From NCBI GenBank assembly GCA_963575745.1, contig CAUYUJ010018645.1, forward strand, positions 42,579-106,578: 64,000 nt of DNA, written 5' to 3'. The notes under the pieces are model-generated. The model searched no databases. It had not been told where the DNA came from and worked only from the letters and a program-made list of their open reading frames with translations. The stretch is from Prorocentrum cordatum. Taxonomy: Eukaryota > Sar > Dinophyceae > Prorocentrales > Prorocentraceae. Shown here piece by piece: positions 53,151-63,044 of this stretch. Positions within the stretch are counted from its first letter, which is position 1. Every line of letters starts with the position of its first letter. The position numbers and the translations under genes are program-made.

Positions 53151-54384
53151 GGCTGCGAGGGTCCTCTGCCTGGGGCCCGTCCTCAAGCACAGCTGGAACC
53201 GAGAAGGCTTGAGCCTCCACGCCAGACGGATTGACTTGCACTGCACCCCCCGCTGAATTGATCTCAACCCCTCCTGGCCCTTCGTTGCGGGGCGCGTCGC
53301 CCTGGCCGTGCACGATGCTCTTACACCGCTGCTTACGGAAATGCTTGACAAGGGAATCCTTCCGGGCGAATGCCTGCAGACAATGGTGGCACTGGAGCCG
53401 CGACAAGTATTCCACTGGGATTTGGAACGGGTTCGCATCGATGTTATGGGCCTCTTTGCGGTGAATGTCAAGCCCTTTCGGGCCGCGGTGCTTGCCCCCG
53501 CAATCCGGGCATGTAAGTAAGGGTACCTCCGTAGTCGCACCGGCTCCATGGGCAGAATCAGTAGTAGCCGCACGTGCGCAAACTCTCTTGATGACGCCCA
53601 GCGGCACCGAGGCAAGCCAGGCCATCCACGGGCGCGCAACCTGCGGGAATCCTGTCAGTAGGCGGTCAGCTGCAGCACGTTGCTGGGCATCTGGAGCCAA
53701 GACGTTCCCTAGGGATTCGATGCCAGATTCGAGCTGCCGTAATCGAGCCGTTTTCTCATAGGACTGCGGGCCCTCAAACGAGAGACGCCCAAAGATCGTT
53801 GCGCGCAAGGCGAGGGTGGGGTCGTAGTCTGGCGGGTCGGCTGCAAGGCCTGGGCGAACGACTCGCTGCCACCAGCGCAGGCGGCGCTCCAGCAGCGTGC
53901 TCTCCACAGTGAATACCCGGCAACGTCGACGGACCTCGTAGTTATTCAGGTGCGCGGTATGTGCCGGCTGGCGGAGTAGGTGGCGCAACTTGACAGTCTG
54001 CCAGCGCTCAAGGCGTCGTAGCTCACCTTTGGTCAAGACTGCCACCTCGAGTGCGTAAAGCGCGACCGACTGGACAATGGTCTGCCAGATGCGGACTCTA
54101 AGTTTGAGGCCAAACAGGCCCTTATATGTTCGGGCAGCAAGTCGGCCATGGCTGGCGCTGGCGGCGCTGATGCGACTGGTTACCTCGTCCTGGTGGGAGC
54201 CGTCCGCGCGCAGCTTAGCCCCTAGATATTTCAGTCTTGGCCGCTGGAACAACATGGCTTTTGAGGTGGCGGAGTGCGGAGCCAGTGAGGGAGGCGACGT
54301 CGCCTGATGCCGGGGCTTGCTTGGAGCGGACGCGCCGCCTCCGGCGCTGGTTCGGGGACTCGGCTGCGGGCGTGGGCGAGGCAA
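53150..54384 (-). CDS. LINE segment: RT thumb and two C2H2 zinc fingers
   Basis: The frame is open from 54384 to 52633; protein-like from LKYLGAKLRADG (near 54235) to about 53150. LKYLG and YALEVAVLTKGELRRLERW are typical of the RT thumb and connection region that follows motif D. Two zinc fingers follow: CPDCGGKH..GLDIHRKEAH and CHHCLQAF..SLVKHFRKQRC, both with Cys2-His2/Cys spacing, suited to nucleic-acid binding. It is one frame away from the RT core frame; the shift lies near 54240-54260, within SATSKAMLFQRPR. Confidence 0.78.
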
Positions 54385-56950
54385 CCTCCATCGAGTGCAT
54401 GATCACTCCGGTGTTGTTGGCCTTGATTCGCTTTTGGAGGGCGTTCATGCCAACGCCCTTGGCCTGCATCAAAAGTTCCGTTTTCGGCACGTTGACTCGC
54501 ATGCCCCCTTCGGTGATGGCCCGCGCGAGGAAATCCAGAAAGCGGCTGACCCGGTCGAAATCGCTGCAGAGCGTGAGCACGATGAGGTCATCAACGAATT
54601 TGACCTGGGATACGTCAAGCACGGAGCAGCTGTCCTGGTCGAGCGAAGGCGGGTAGTGGTGGCGATACGTCCGGTAGGTGGAGTCGCACGTGGCCGTGAT
54701 GGCCTCAAAGCCAGCAGCGGGTGCTTTCATCTCGATATCGCTGGTGATGGCATCGTAAAGGCAAATGAACAATGCGGGGCCTTCAACCGATCCCTGGCGC
54801 ACCCCTTTCGCAACTTTGAGTTTCCGAACAGGTCGGTTCGATCTCACATCACGAATAATGTAGCAAGTCCCGTTGTGCAGCTCTTCCACCGTAATCCGAA
54901 GACTGCGATCGAATGCCAAGCGTTCGAGGCTGTGCCAAATGTCGTTTCGATTGAGTAAATCAAAAGCTTTTTCGAGATCCATCAAGCAGGCTGCCAATAT
55001 ACGCGCTGGCCGCGCGGCCGCGCTGCGGCTGTCCTTCCACCGGCGCAAGATCTCGTCCACGAGGGCGATCGCATCGCGAGTGCTGCGGCTGGCCAGTGCC
55101 CCACACTGGGTCGGGGACACCTTGGGGCCGAGCTGCTTGAGCGCAGGCATGCACGTGACGTTGGTGTAGGCCTTGCCTGCATGCCCAATAAGATTAATCG
55201 TGCGGTAGTGGTCGCGTGCTGAACTGCCATCGCGTTTCGGCTTTCTTAGGCTGACCGTTTCGCCATTCTTAAATCTCTGTGCTGTGCGGCCACTGCCCTG
55301 GCACGCCTGAAAAGCGCCAGCGACAGCATCTGCCAGAGCGTCCGAGCGGAGAGCAAGCTTCCATATCTCAGCAACTGCTCCCTCTGATGCACCTCTCGGG
55401 CTGTCGGCTGCCGGGGGCGGGTGTTCCTTCAAGACAGGACCGGTTTTATGATTGGGAAGCCTCTCAAAAGCTTTGCGCACCTCGGCAACGGTGAAGGGAG
55501 AGATCCGGGAATCGCCCACTGTATCGTTGGTGACTTGCGGCCCCCCTGGCTCGTCCATTGCTATCAAAGCACCTTGAAATATGTCCGCAAGAGCTCTTGC
55601 GCGGACTTCCTGCTCCTCCTCGGCGCTCCAACAGAGATTGCCAGTAGCCGGATTTCGTACTGTAACTGTCGGGGCTGCTGGTCTGGGAGCAAGTTTGCGA
55701 AGCACCTGGAAACAGACTCTGCTGTCACCGCGGGTCGCCGCCGTTTGCACCTCGTCCAACATCTGTTGCGTCCGAGCTCTACGTTCCTGGCGGACTGCTC
55801 TTTTGGCACTCCTTGCGGCCTCAACATATTGTGCATACACTGTGTCGCGTTCTAAGCCCCCGGGGAGAATGGCGAGTTGGCGTTGGAGGTCGTGCTTCGT
55901 GGCCAGCAGCTGCAGCGTCGCATCTGCGAGGGTGGGGCGGACCTTAGCAGTGCCAGGATCGAGTCGAAAGTGCGTCAGCGCTGAGTCAACGACGATGCCT
56001 TCGATGGTGTTCCAATACTCGCTGGTGGTAGGGTAGGGGCGGCCAGGGCCGCACTCCTCTTTCCAGTTGCCAAGGATGCCCGCCTCTCGAAGCCGTGCCT
56101 CTATCGATTGGCATAACTGGGCTTGGCAGTGCGAGGCTTCTCTGTCCAGGGTCCGGATTTTGACCTCCTCGTTCAGGCGTGCTCGATCCCATCGAAGTGG
56201 TGGATTGGCCTTGGCACGAGGGATCCGAGCATGGACGCGGACGTACCCTATCACTGGGCGGTGGTCCCGAAAGCCGCCAAGTCCAACTGGCAATTGGTAG
56301 TCAGGTTTGGCACGCACTCCCCCGCTGCCCGCAAGACGTGTACAAATGTAGTCGACCCGGGTCCATGATCTACCATCGGTGTGAAGCCACGTGCCTGCCA
56401 GCTGGCGAGCACGACCGTGAGTGTTGAGAGCTGTGAGGCGATGGTCCTCAAGCATCGTGGCAAAGCGGCGGCCGTTATCGTTCCATTCCGACTTCTGTCG
56501 CTTATGGCGCTCTCCTGCAAGCCCAATGCAAGGTGGAGAATGTCGGGTCGAGGCGTTGGCGTCGCAAGTAAGAATGAGGGTAGTCCTGGCGGGCACACTG
56601 CCGATCACCTTACTGAGCGTATTCCAAAATAAATCCCGGAGGCGCCAGTGCTGCTCGGAGTGCTCAGTCCAGTTGGCCCCCTGCGGCGTGGGCGAAGGCT
56701 CGTTGGTAGGGGCGTAAGCGTTGAGCAAGTAAACGTCCCGGCAGCGATGAGGGGCTCGAGATGGATGAACGCTGGTGATTCGCACGCCCTGGATTTGTCC
56801 AGGTAGCCACTGGTGTACAACGCGGATGTCGTCGAGGGAGAAGAATTTGTGGTTGACTGCGATCATACATCCATCACGATACTGCGATGACGAGCGGGGT
56901 AGAGGAAGGACTCGAAAACCTTCTGAATCCCACGCTACAGCAGCATCCAT
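54215..56950 (-). CDS. LINE endonuclease and reverse transcriptase core
   Basis: 911 codons; the listed Met is internal, since the protein continues upstream through a TAG. Endonuclease: DVYLLNAYAPTNE near residue 75, LTCDANAS near 131 (D-x-N kept), WTRVDYICTR near 205 and FRDHRPV near 231 with the terminal Asp-His. RT: RDHYRTINLIGH (conserved motif before A), MDLEKAFD near 658 (motif A), KGVRQGSVEGPALF near 717 (motif B), VKFVDDLIVL near 785 (motif C, both Asp). Catalytic residues of both enzymes are present. The usual PDG region is replaced by HKTGPVLKEHPP. Confidence 0.9.
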   Translation of the reverse strand: MDAAVAWDSEGFRVLPLPRSSSQYRDGCMIAVNHKFFSLDDIRVVHQWLPGQIQGVRITSVHPSRAPHRCRDVYLLNAYAPTNEPSPTPQGANWTEHSEQHWRLRDLFWNTLSKVIGSVPARTTLILTCDANASTRHSPPCIGLAGERHKRQKSEWNDNGRRFATMLEDHRLTALNTHGRARQLAGTWLHTDGRSWTRVDYICTRLAGSGGVRAKPDYQLPVGLGGFRDHRPVIGYVRVHARIPRAKANPPLRWDRARLNEEVKIRTLDREASHCQAQLCQSIEARLREAGILGNWKEECGPGRPYPTTSEYWNTIEGIVVDSALTHFRLDPGTAKVRPTLADATLQLLATKHDLQRQLAILPGGLERDTVYAQYVEAARSAKRAVRQERRARTQQMLDEVQTAATRGDSRVCFQVLRKLAPRPAAPTVTVRNPATGNLCWSAEEEQEVRARALADIFQGALIAMDEPGGPQVTNDTVGDSRISPFTVAEVRKAFERLPNHKTGPVLKEHPPPAADSPRGASEGAVAEIWKLALRSDALADAVAGAFQACQGSGRTAQRFKNGETVSLRKPKRDGSSARDHYRTINLIGHAGKAYTNVTCMPALKQLGPKVSPTQCGALASRSTRDAIALVDEILRRWKDSRSAAARPARILAACLMDLEKAFDLLNRNDIWHSLERLAFDRSLRITVEELHNGTCYIIRDVRSNRPVRKLKVAKGVRQGSVEGPALFICLYDAITSDIEMKAPAAGFEAITATCDSTYRTYRHHYPPSLDQDSCSVLDVSQVKFVDDLIVLTLCSDFDRVSRFLDFLARAITEGGMRVNVPKTELLMQAKGVGMNALQKRIKANNTGVIMHSMEVASPTPAAESPNQRRRRRVRSKQAPASGDVASLTGSALRHLKSHVVPAAKTEISRG

Positions 56951-56959
56951 GCATGTACC

Positions 56960-57304
56960 CTAAAAACTGACCAGTCCCACATCATGAGATGAAGCGAGGC
57001 GTAATAACTCCGCGCATCTGCCAATAGTGCGAAGCGTTTCTACGTTGTATGTCCAGATCGTGAGCATGTCGGTTGGGGTCCTTGGGCGGGTTCGTCGGTG
57101 TCTGGGTGGTTGGTCGGCAAGAGTGGGCGGTAGCTTATCCCGCAGTGAGCTGTCGTACCTGAGCGCAGCAGCCCTCGTGATTACCTGGTGGCGGTAATGT
57201 GCTTTGCCATACTTCACTGCTGTTCTCATCGCCCTGCGCATAGCTCTCTTCGACCCAGTGCCCGTCTTCCCACCGTGTACGTCGTTTCCCTGAGGGACGT
57301 CCAT
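56960..57304 (-). CDS. LINE N-terminus ending in a premature TAG
   Basis: 114 codons. A basic N-terminal extension (KRAMRRAMRTAVKYGKA) is followed by LTIWTYNVETLRTIGR, the first strand and Asn motif of an APE endonuclease, and HDVGLVSF. The TAG at 56960-56962 is followed in the same frame by GTCMDAAVAWD, so a single C-to-T change in a Gln codon of the QGT motif explains the break. The same change could be a sequencing error. Confidence 0.8.
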   Translation of the reverse strand: MDVPQGNDVHGGKTGTGSKRAMRRAMRTAVKYGKAHYRHQVITRAAALRYDSSLRDKLPPTLADQPPRHRRTRPRTPTDMLTIWTYNVETLRTIGRCAELLRLASSHDVGLVSF

Positions 57305-57689
57305 GGTGGTCCTACCGCGTTGGGCGCCGCGGTGACGCTCACCTCTGCAGCACTTGCATAGCCTCGCTCACCCCGCTCCTCAAGATGTCCAGATACATGG
57401 CAGTCCTAAAGAGGCGAGGGTAATGTACCGGGGCTGCAGGCGGGACTTGCGACCCGCCGAGCACAACAGAGTCCTGCGAACGACCTTGAACCCGAGGCTT
57501 TGACGCGCGCTTTCCGTCATCCGCCGGCCCCTTCTGCTTCAGCAAAGGGGTGCCCGGCGTGCTGGATCCTATCGGTTTTGGTTTTGGTTTTTTTTCCAAA
57601 AGAACTCTCACAGTGGGTTTTGGCCCGTCCCGCCGGGGTCCCGGGATTTTTTCCACGGACATCACTTCCCCAATTTTCTGCCCAAGACG
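57305..57689. other. Upstream flank of the LINE; no gene recognised
   Basis: Contains gacgcgcgctttccgtcatc near 57502, as in 51460-51490, then ggggtgcccggcgtgctgga near 57547, as at 59390. Confidence 0.45.
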
Positions 57690-60115
57690 GCTCCAAGATG
57701 GCCTCCAAGATGGCCAAGATGGCCCAAGATGGCCTCCAAGATGGTCCAAGATGGCCTCCAAGTCCGCCCAAGATGGTCCAAGGTGGCCTCCAAGACGGCC
57801 CAAGAGAGTCCAAGACTGCCCAAGACGGGCCAAGAGGCCCCCCAGAGGCCTCCCAGACGGCCCAAGAGGCCTCCAAGAGGTCCTCCAGGAGGGCCCGAAG
57901 AGGCCAAAATCATGGATTTTCCGTAAGTGTTTGAAGGATTTTGGAATTTGCTTCCTCTCGGCATTCCGACGGTTCAAGACGGCCCAGGAGGCCCCCAAGA
58001 TCGCCCAAGAGGCCCCCAAGAGGGCCTCATGACGGCCCAAGTGGCCTTCAAGATCGCCCCAAGAGGGCCCCAAGACGGCCCAAGAGGCTTCCAACACCAC
58101 GCCCAAGATGGCCTCCAAGACGCCCAAGATGGCCTCCAAGACGGCCCCGAAGCGCCTCAAGAGGGTCCCCCGATGGCCCAGAAAGGCCCCCCAGACGGCT
58201 CCCGACGGCGTCAGACGTGCCAGGAACCCACCAAGATGGCCGAAGGTGGCTCGAAGCTGGCCCAAAAGGGCCCAAGAGGCCCCCAAGAGGGCCTCCAGGA
58301 AGGCCAGAATAGGCCAAAAACATTGATGCTCCTTAGGTTCTTGACGCATTTTGACATTTCCTTCTTTTCGGCCTTCCGACGGCCCGAGACGGCCCAAGAG
58401 CCCCCAGAGATCGCCGACAGATCGCCCAAGAGGCCTCCAAGACGGCCAAGATGACCTTCAAGACGCCCACGTGTTCCCCGAAGGCTTTCCAAACCGATTC
58501 GGGGAACACTCCAAGATGGCCTCCAAGATGGCCGCAGATGGCCTCCAAGATGGTCCAAGATGGCCTCCACGTCCGCCCAAGATGGTCCAAGACGGCCTCC
58601 AAGACGGCCCAAGAGGCCCCCCAGAAGCCTCCCAGACGGCCCAAGGGACCACGAGGTCCTCCAGGAGGGCCCGAAGAAGCCAAAATCATGGATTGTCCTG
58701 AGGTCTTTGAAGGATTTTGGAATTTGCTTCTTCTCGGCACTCCGACGGCTCAAGGCGGCCCAAGAGGTCCCCAAGATCGCCCAAGAGGCCCCCAAGAGGG
58801 CCTCATGACGGCCTAAGTGGCCTCCAAGATGGCCCCAAGAGGGCCCCAAGACGGCCCAAGAGGCCTCCAACACGCCCAAGATGGCCTCCAAGACACCCAA
58901 GATAGCCTCCAAGACGGCCCCGAAGCGCCCCAAGAGGGCCCCCCGTTGGCCCAGAAAGGCCCCCAAGACGGCTCCCGACGGCGTCAGACGTGCCAGGAAC
59001 CCACCAAGATGGCCGAAGGTGGCTCGAAGCTGGCCCAAAAGGGCCTAAGAGGCCCCCAAGAGGGCCTCCAAGAAGGCCAGAATAGGCCAAAAACATTGAT
59101 GTTCCTTAGGTTTTTGACGCATTTTGACATTTCCTTCTTTTCGACCTTCCGACGGCCCGAGACGGCCCAAGAGCCCCCAAAGATCGCCGAAAGATCGCCC
59201 AAGAGGCCCTCCAAGACGGCCAAGATGACCTTCAAGACGCCCACGTGTTCCCCGAAGGCTTTCTAAACCGACGGCTGTGCAGGTCTGGCCTCAACGTTCG
59301 GCCACATAGGCGCTTCCACAAAGGCAGGGGGCGGCGGTGATTCGCCGTAGGCGTCTTCGATCCACCGTCCCCTGTTGATTCATCACAGGGGTGCCTGGCG
59401 TGCTAGATCCTTTCGGATTTGGTTTTGGGTTCCTTTCCCCCCCTAACAAAAACTCCCCCTGGGGCTCTGGCCCAGCCCGCCGGCCACCCGGAAGGGCCCA
59501 AAAGAGGTGGTCGCAAAGGTTTTTCCTGTTCCCGACGGCTCCAAGATGGCCAAAGATGGCTGCGAAGACGGCCAAGATGGCCCTCAAGTTCGCCCAAGAT
59601 GGTCCAAGATGGCCTCCCAGACGGCCCAAGAGGGTCCAAGATACCTCCAAGTTCGCCCATGAAGCCTCCAAGACGGCCCAAGACGGCCCAAGAGGCCCCC
59701 AAGAGGCCTCCAGCCTCCAAGAGGCCCTCCAGGAGAGCCCGAGGAGATCAAAATCAGTGATTTCCCGATTGTTTGTTTTCAAATATTTTGTCATTTGCTT
59801 CTTTTTGGCATTCCGACGGTTCCAGACGGCCCAAGAGGTCCCCAAGATCGCCCCAAGATCGCCCACGAGGCCTCCAGGATGGCCCTATGACGGTCCAAGG
59901 GCCCCCAAGACGGCCCCAAGAGGGCCCCAAGAGGCCTCAAAGACGGCCAAGATGGCCGCCAAGACGGCTAAGATGGCCCCAAGATGCCTCCAAGACGGCC
60001 CAAGATGCACCCAAGACGGCCCAACAGGCCCCCAAGAGGCCCCCAAGACGGCCCAAGAGGCCTCCAAGAGGTCCTCCAAGAGGGCCAGGAGAGACATCCG
60101 AAGAGACTCCGAGAG
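57690..60115. repeat. CCAAGATGGCC-type tract with block duplications of about 770 bp and longer
   Basis: ccaagatggcctccaagacgg words throughout. Unique-looking landmarks recur: cgtcagacgtgccaggaacc at 58211 and 58981 (770 apart); gaaggattttggaatttgct at about 57932 and 58708 (776 apart), with a loose third copy near 59770; ggggtgcc.ggcgtgct at 57546 and 59390. Several open frames of 100-350 codons are by-products of stop-poor repeat words. Confidence 0.85.
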
Positions 60116-60144
60116 GCAGTCACGAGGCTTCTGGCTCTGCTGGT

Positions 60145-60440
60145 CGCCCTTTTCCTCCTCCTCCTCCTCCTCTTCCTCCTCCTCCTCCTCCTCCTCCTCC
60201 TCCTCCTCCTCCTCCTCCTCCTCCTCCTCCTCTCCTTTTCCTCCTCCTCCTCCTGCCTCCTCCTCCTCCTCCTCCCCCTCCTCCTCCTCCTCCTCCTCCT
60301 CCTCCTCCTCCTCCTCCTCCTCCTCCTCCTCCTCCTCCTCCTCCTCCTCCTCCTTTTCCTCCGCGTACTTCTCCACGTTCTCTTCCTCCTGCCTCCTCCT
60401 CACCCTCATCCTCATCCTCATCCTCCTCCATTTCCTCCTC
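60145..60440. repeat. (CTC)n microsatellite
   Basis: About 300 bp of ctc triplets with ttc interruptions. Confidence 0.95.
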
Positions 60441-60815
60441 CTCATCCTTCTTCCTCCCCCTCTTGGGGTACGACGGTTTCTCCAGCCCTTTGTTCCTCTG
60501 CATGACCTCTCACTTCCCTGATCACGTCAACTCGCCTGGGCGTCGATTCTGGATGGGCCAGTGGGGATATTTGTTTTGGTTGGCAGCTCATAAGCGACCG
60601 TCTAGGAGCGGAAGCGGCGTCCGGGGCGGCGGAACGGTGCGAATTTGCGAACACAGCCGCCAGTGTCGGCAAGCCACCTCGCATTACTTCAACAGGCAAC
60701 ACACCTGCAGTAAAACCATGCAATGAATGCAAGTGCACGTGCAATAAGCAAAATGCTCCTCATTCAGCAGCGGAGAGTCGCCCTGTTGGCGCCAGTCCGC
60801 GCGGCCGACCTATCC
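60441..60815. other. No gene recognised
   Basis: Mixed sequence with short frames; nothing recognisable. Confidence 0.4.
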
Positions 60816-60819
60816 CGGA

Positions 60820-61790
60820 CAGGTAGTACCAGGGTTCCACAGCCGTATCGATGTCGGCTACGACAGGGGCAGAAGAGGCAGGAACCTACAGAGCGCTCAC
60901 TCCGCGATCCACACCGTTGCCCATGGTGGGGCCGACCAGCCAGCGAGTCCGAAACCACTCACGAGCCTGAACCACGATGATAGGACAGGCCGCCTGCCCA
61001 AGCGTCAGTATTGCTGCCATCGGGTAACGGGCGAGGGCTGCGGAGGTACGCTGCAGCCGCAGCCAGCTTGAAGGCGTAGAGGTGTAGCCAAGACTGGACC
61101 TGCCACAACCAGAGCACAATGAGAGTCGGTGAACTGCAGGTACAGACCCGCCCACACAGTCCGCGGACCGCTCCACAGCTGGGAGGGGGGGCCGGCGCGT
61201 CGTCATCGTACCGATGCCAGTAACAGGTCGGGGTCGCAATGATGAACAAGAACACGCTGGCACGGGGCCGGTGTACTGCAACTCGCGGATACCAGATGCA
61301 GATAGAACCGGGCCGACGCGTTGAAGGCTGAACCACTCAGCGCGAGGACCGTACCACCGCCGTTTGCGGGGCCGGCTGGGACAGAGGCAGAAGCAGAATG
61401 GGGGTTTAACAGAGCCCTCACTCCACGAACCACGCCGATGCCCATGGTGGGGCCAGTGCGCCAGCCATCGTCTATGGACACGGCCAGGAAGCAACGATGG
61501 ACGAGGACGCGAAGGCCCAAGCGCCAGTACTGCCGCCCAGCGGAAACGGCCGAAGACCGCCAAGATACGCTGCAGCCGCGGCTAGCTCGAAGGCGCTGGG
61601 GCGTAGTCAGGGTTGAATCTGACCTCAGAGGGGGCTGGGCGGCAGAAAGTACCAACGGAGCGCCCGCTCCGCGGACCACACTGCAGCCTGGAAGGGGCAG
61701 GTCCTACTGGCGTCTTGGGCATGACCAAAAACCCGTCCAATAACCACCACAGACACCTAGTAAGGGCAAAGGGCAAAGAGCGGCCTTAAG
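60820..61790. repeat. Diverged direct repeat of about 520 bp, two copies
   Basis: gcccatggtggggcc at 60919 and 61440; tacgctgcagccg at 61047 and 61566. Between them many shared words (gaggcagaa, ctcactcc.cga.ccac, gcccaagcg.cagta). On the minus strand both copies encode an LAAAAAYL..RP.P-like stretch, but no family is recognised. Confidence 0.7.
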
Positions 61791-61899
61791 TTGTTTTCTC
61801 GAGGGGCGCCAGATTAAATCCGCCGATCCGGCGTGTGAGTTCCTGAGAGCGCGGGCTTGAGCTCGCTGAAGCTTCGCTCTGGCGAGGGGGAGGGGGGGG

Positions 61900-63020
61900 C
61901 TGACGCGAGCTGACGCGGGCTGACGCGAGCTGGCGCGGGCTGACGCGAGCTGACGCGGGCTCACGCGGGCTGACGTTTTTCCGCCCCCCGGGCCCGGGAT
62001 CCGGGACCCGGGCGCGCTCCTGGGAGGGGGGGGGGGGGCCGACGCGAGCTGACGCGGGCTGACGCGAGCTGACGCGGGCTAACGCGAGCTCACGCGGGCT
62101 GACGCGGGCTGACGTTTTTCCGGCCCCCGGGCCCGGGATCCGGGACCCGGGCGCACTGGGGGGGGGGGGGGGGGGGGGGGGGGCTGACGCGAGCTGACGC
62201 GATCTGACGCGGGCGACGCGAGCTGACGCGGGCTGACGCGGGCTGACGTTTTTCCTGCCCCCGGGCCCGGGATCCGGGACCGGGCGCGCTCCTGGGAGGG
62301 GGGGGGGACGCGAACTGACGCGGGCTGACGCGAGCTGACGCGGGCTGACGCGAGCTGACGCGGGCTGACGCGGGCTGACGTTTTTCCGGCCCCCGGGCCC
62401 GGGATCCGGGACCCGGGCGCGCTCCTGGGGGGGAGGGGGGGGGGGGCTGACGCGAGCTGACGCGGGCTGACGCGAGCTGACGCGGGCTGACGCGGGCTGA
62501 CGTTTTTCCGGCCTCCGGGCCCGGGATCCGGGACCCGGGCGCGCTCCTGGGAGGGAGAGGGGGGAGGGAGGGCTGACGCGAGCTGACGCGGGCTGACGCG
62601 AGCTGACGCGGGCTGACGCGGGCTCAACGTTTTTCCGGCCCCCGGGCCCGGGATCCGGGACCCGGGCGCGCTCTGGGAGAGGGGGGGGGGGGGGGCTGAC
62701 GCGAGCTGACGCGAGCTGACGCGGGCTGACGCGAGCTGACGCGAGCTGACGCGGGCTGACGCGGGCTAACGTTTTTCCGGCCCCCGGGCCCGGGATCCGG
62801 GACCCGGGCGCGCTCCTGGGAGGGGGGGGGGCTGACGCGAGCTGACGCGGGCTGACGCGAGCTGACGCGGGCTGACGCGGGCTGGTGTTTCTCCGGCCCC
62901 CGGGCTTGGGATCCGGGACCCGGGCGCGCTCCTGGGAAGGAAGGGGGAGCTGACGCGAGCTGACGCGGGCTGACGCGAGCTGATGTGGGCTGACGCGGGC
63001 TGACGTTTTTCCAGCCCCCA
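61900..63020. repeat. Tandem repeat of about 128 bp, 9 units
   Basis: Each unit has alternating ctgacgcgag/ctgacgcggg decamers, then gacgtttttccggcccccgg, gcccgggatccgggacccgg, gcgcgctcctggga and a G run. The landmark gacgtttttcc lies near 61971, 62110, 62246, 62369, 62498, 62627, 62768, (62886) and 63002. A 419-codon minus frame is a by-product. Confidence 0.92.
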
Positions 63021-63044
63021 GGACCGGGTCCGGGGACCGGCGCA

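Larger units (their letters stand above)
52410..57304 (-). mobile_element. LINE-type retrotransposon, nearly complete
   Basis: On the minus strand: APE-type endonuclease, RT, thumb, two C2H2 fingers and a C-terminal region. The parts are separated by one in-frame TAG (56960-56962), a frameshift near 54240-54260 and probably one near 53150. Its coding region is the most complete mobile element in the window. Left of 52410 there is no clear poly-A tail. Confidence 0.88.

Noticed and set aside
57546-59420. Long terminal repeats of a retroelement (ggggtgcc.ggcgtgct at both ends)
   Set aside because: Similarity is limited to about 100 bp with many differences, and the interior is only CCAAGA-type repeat without coding capacity.
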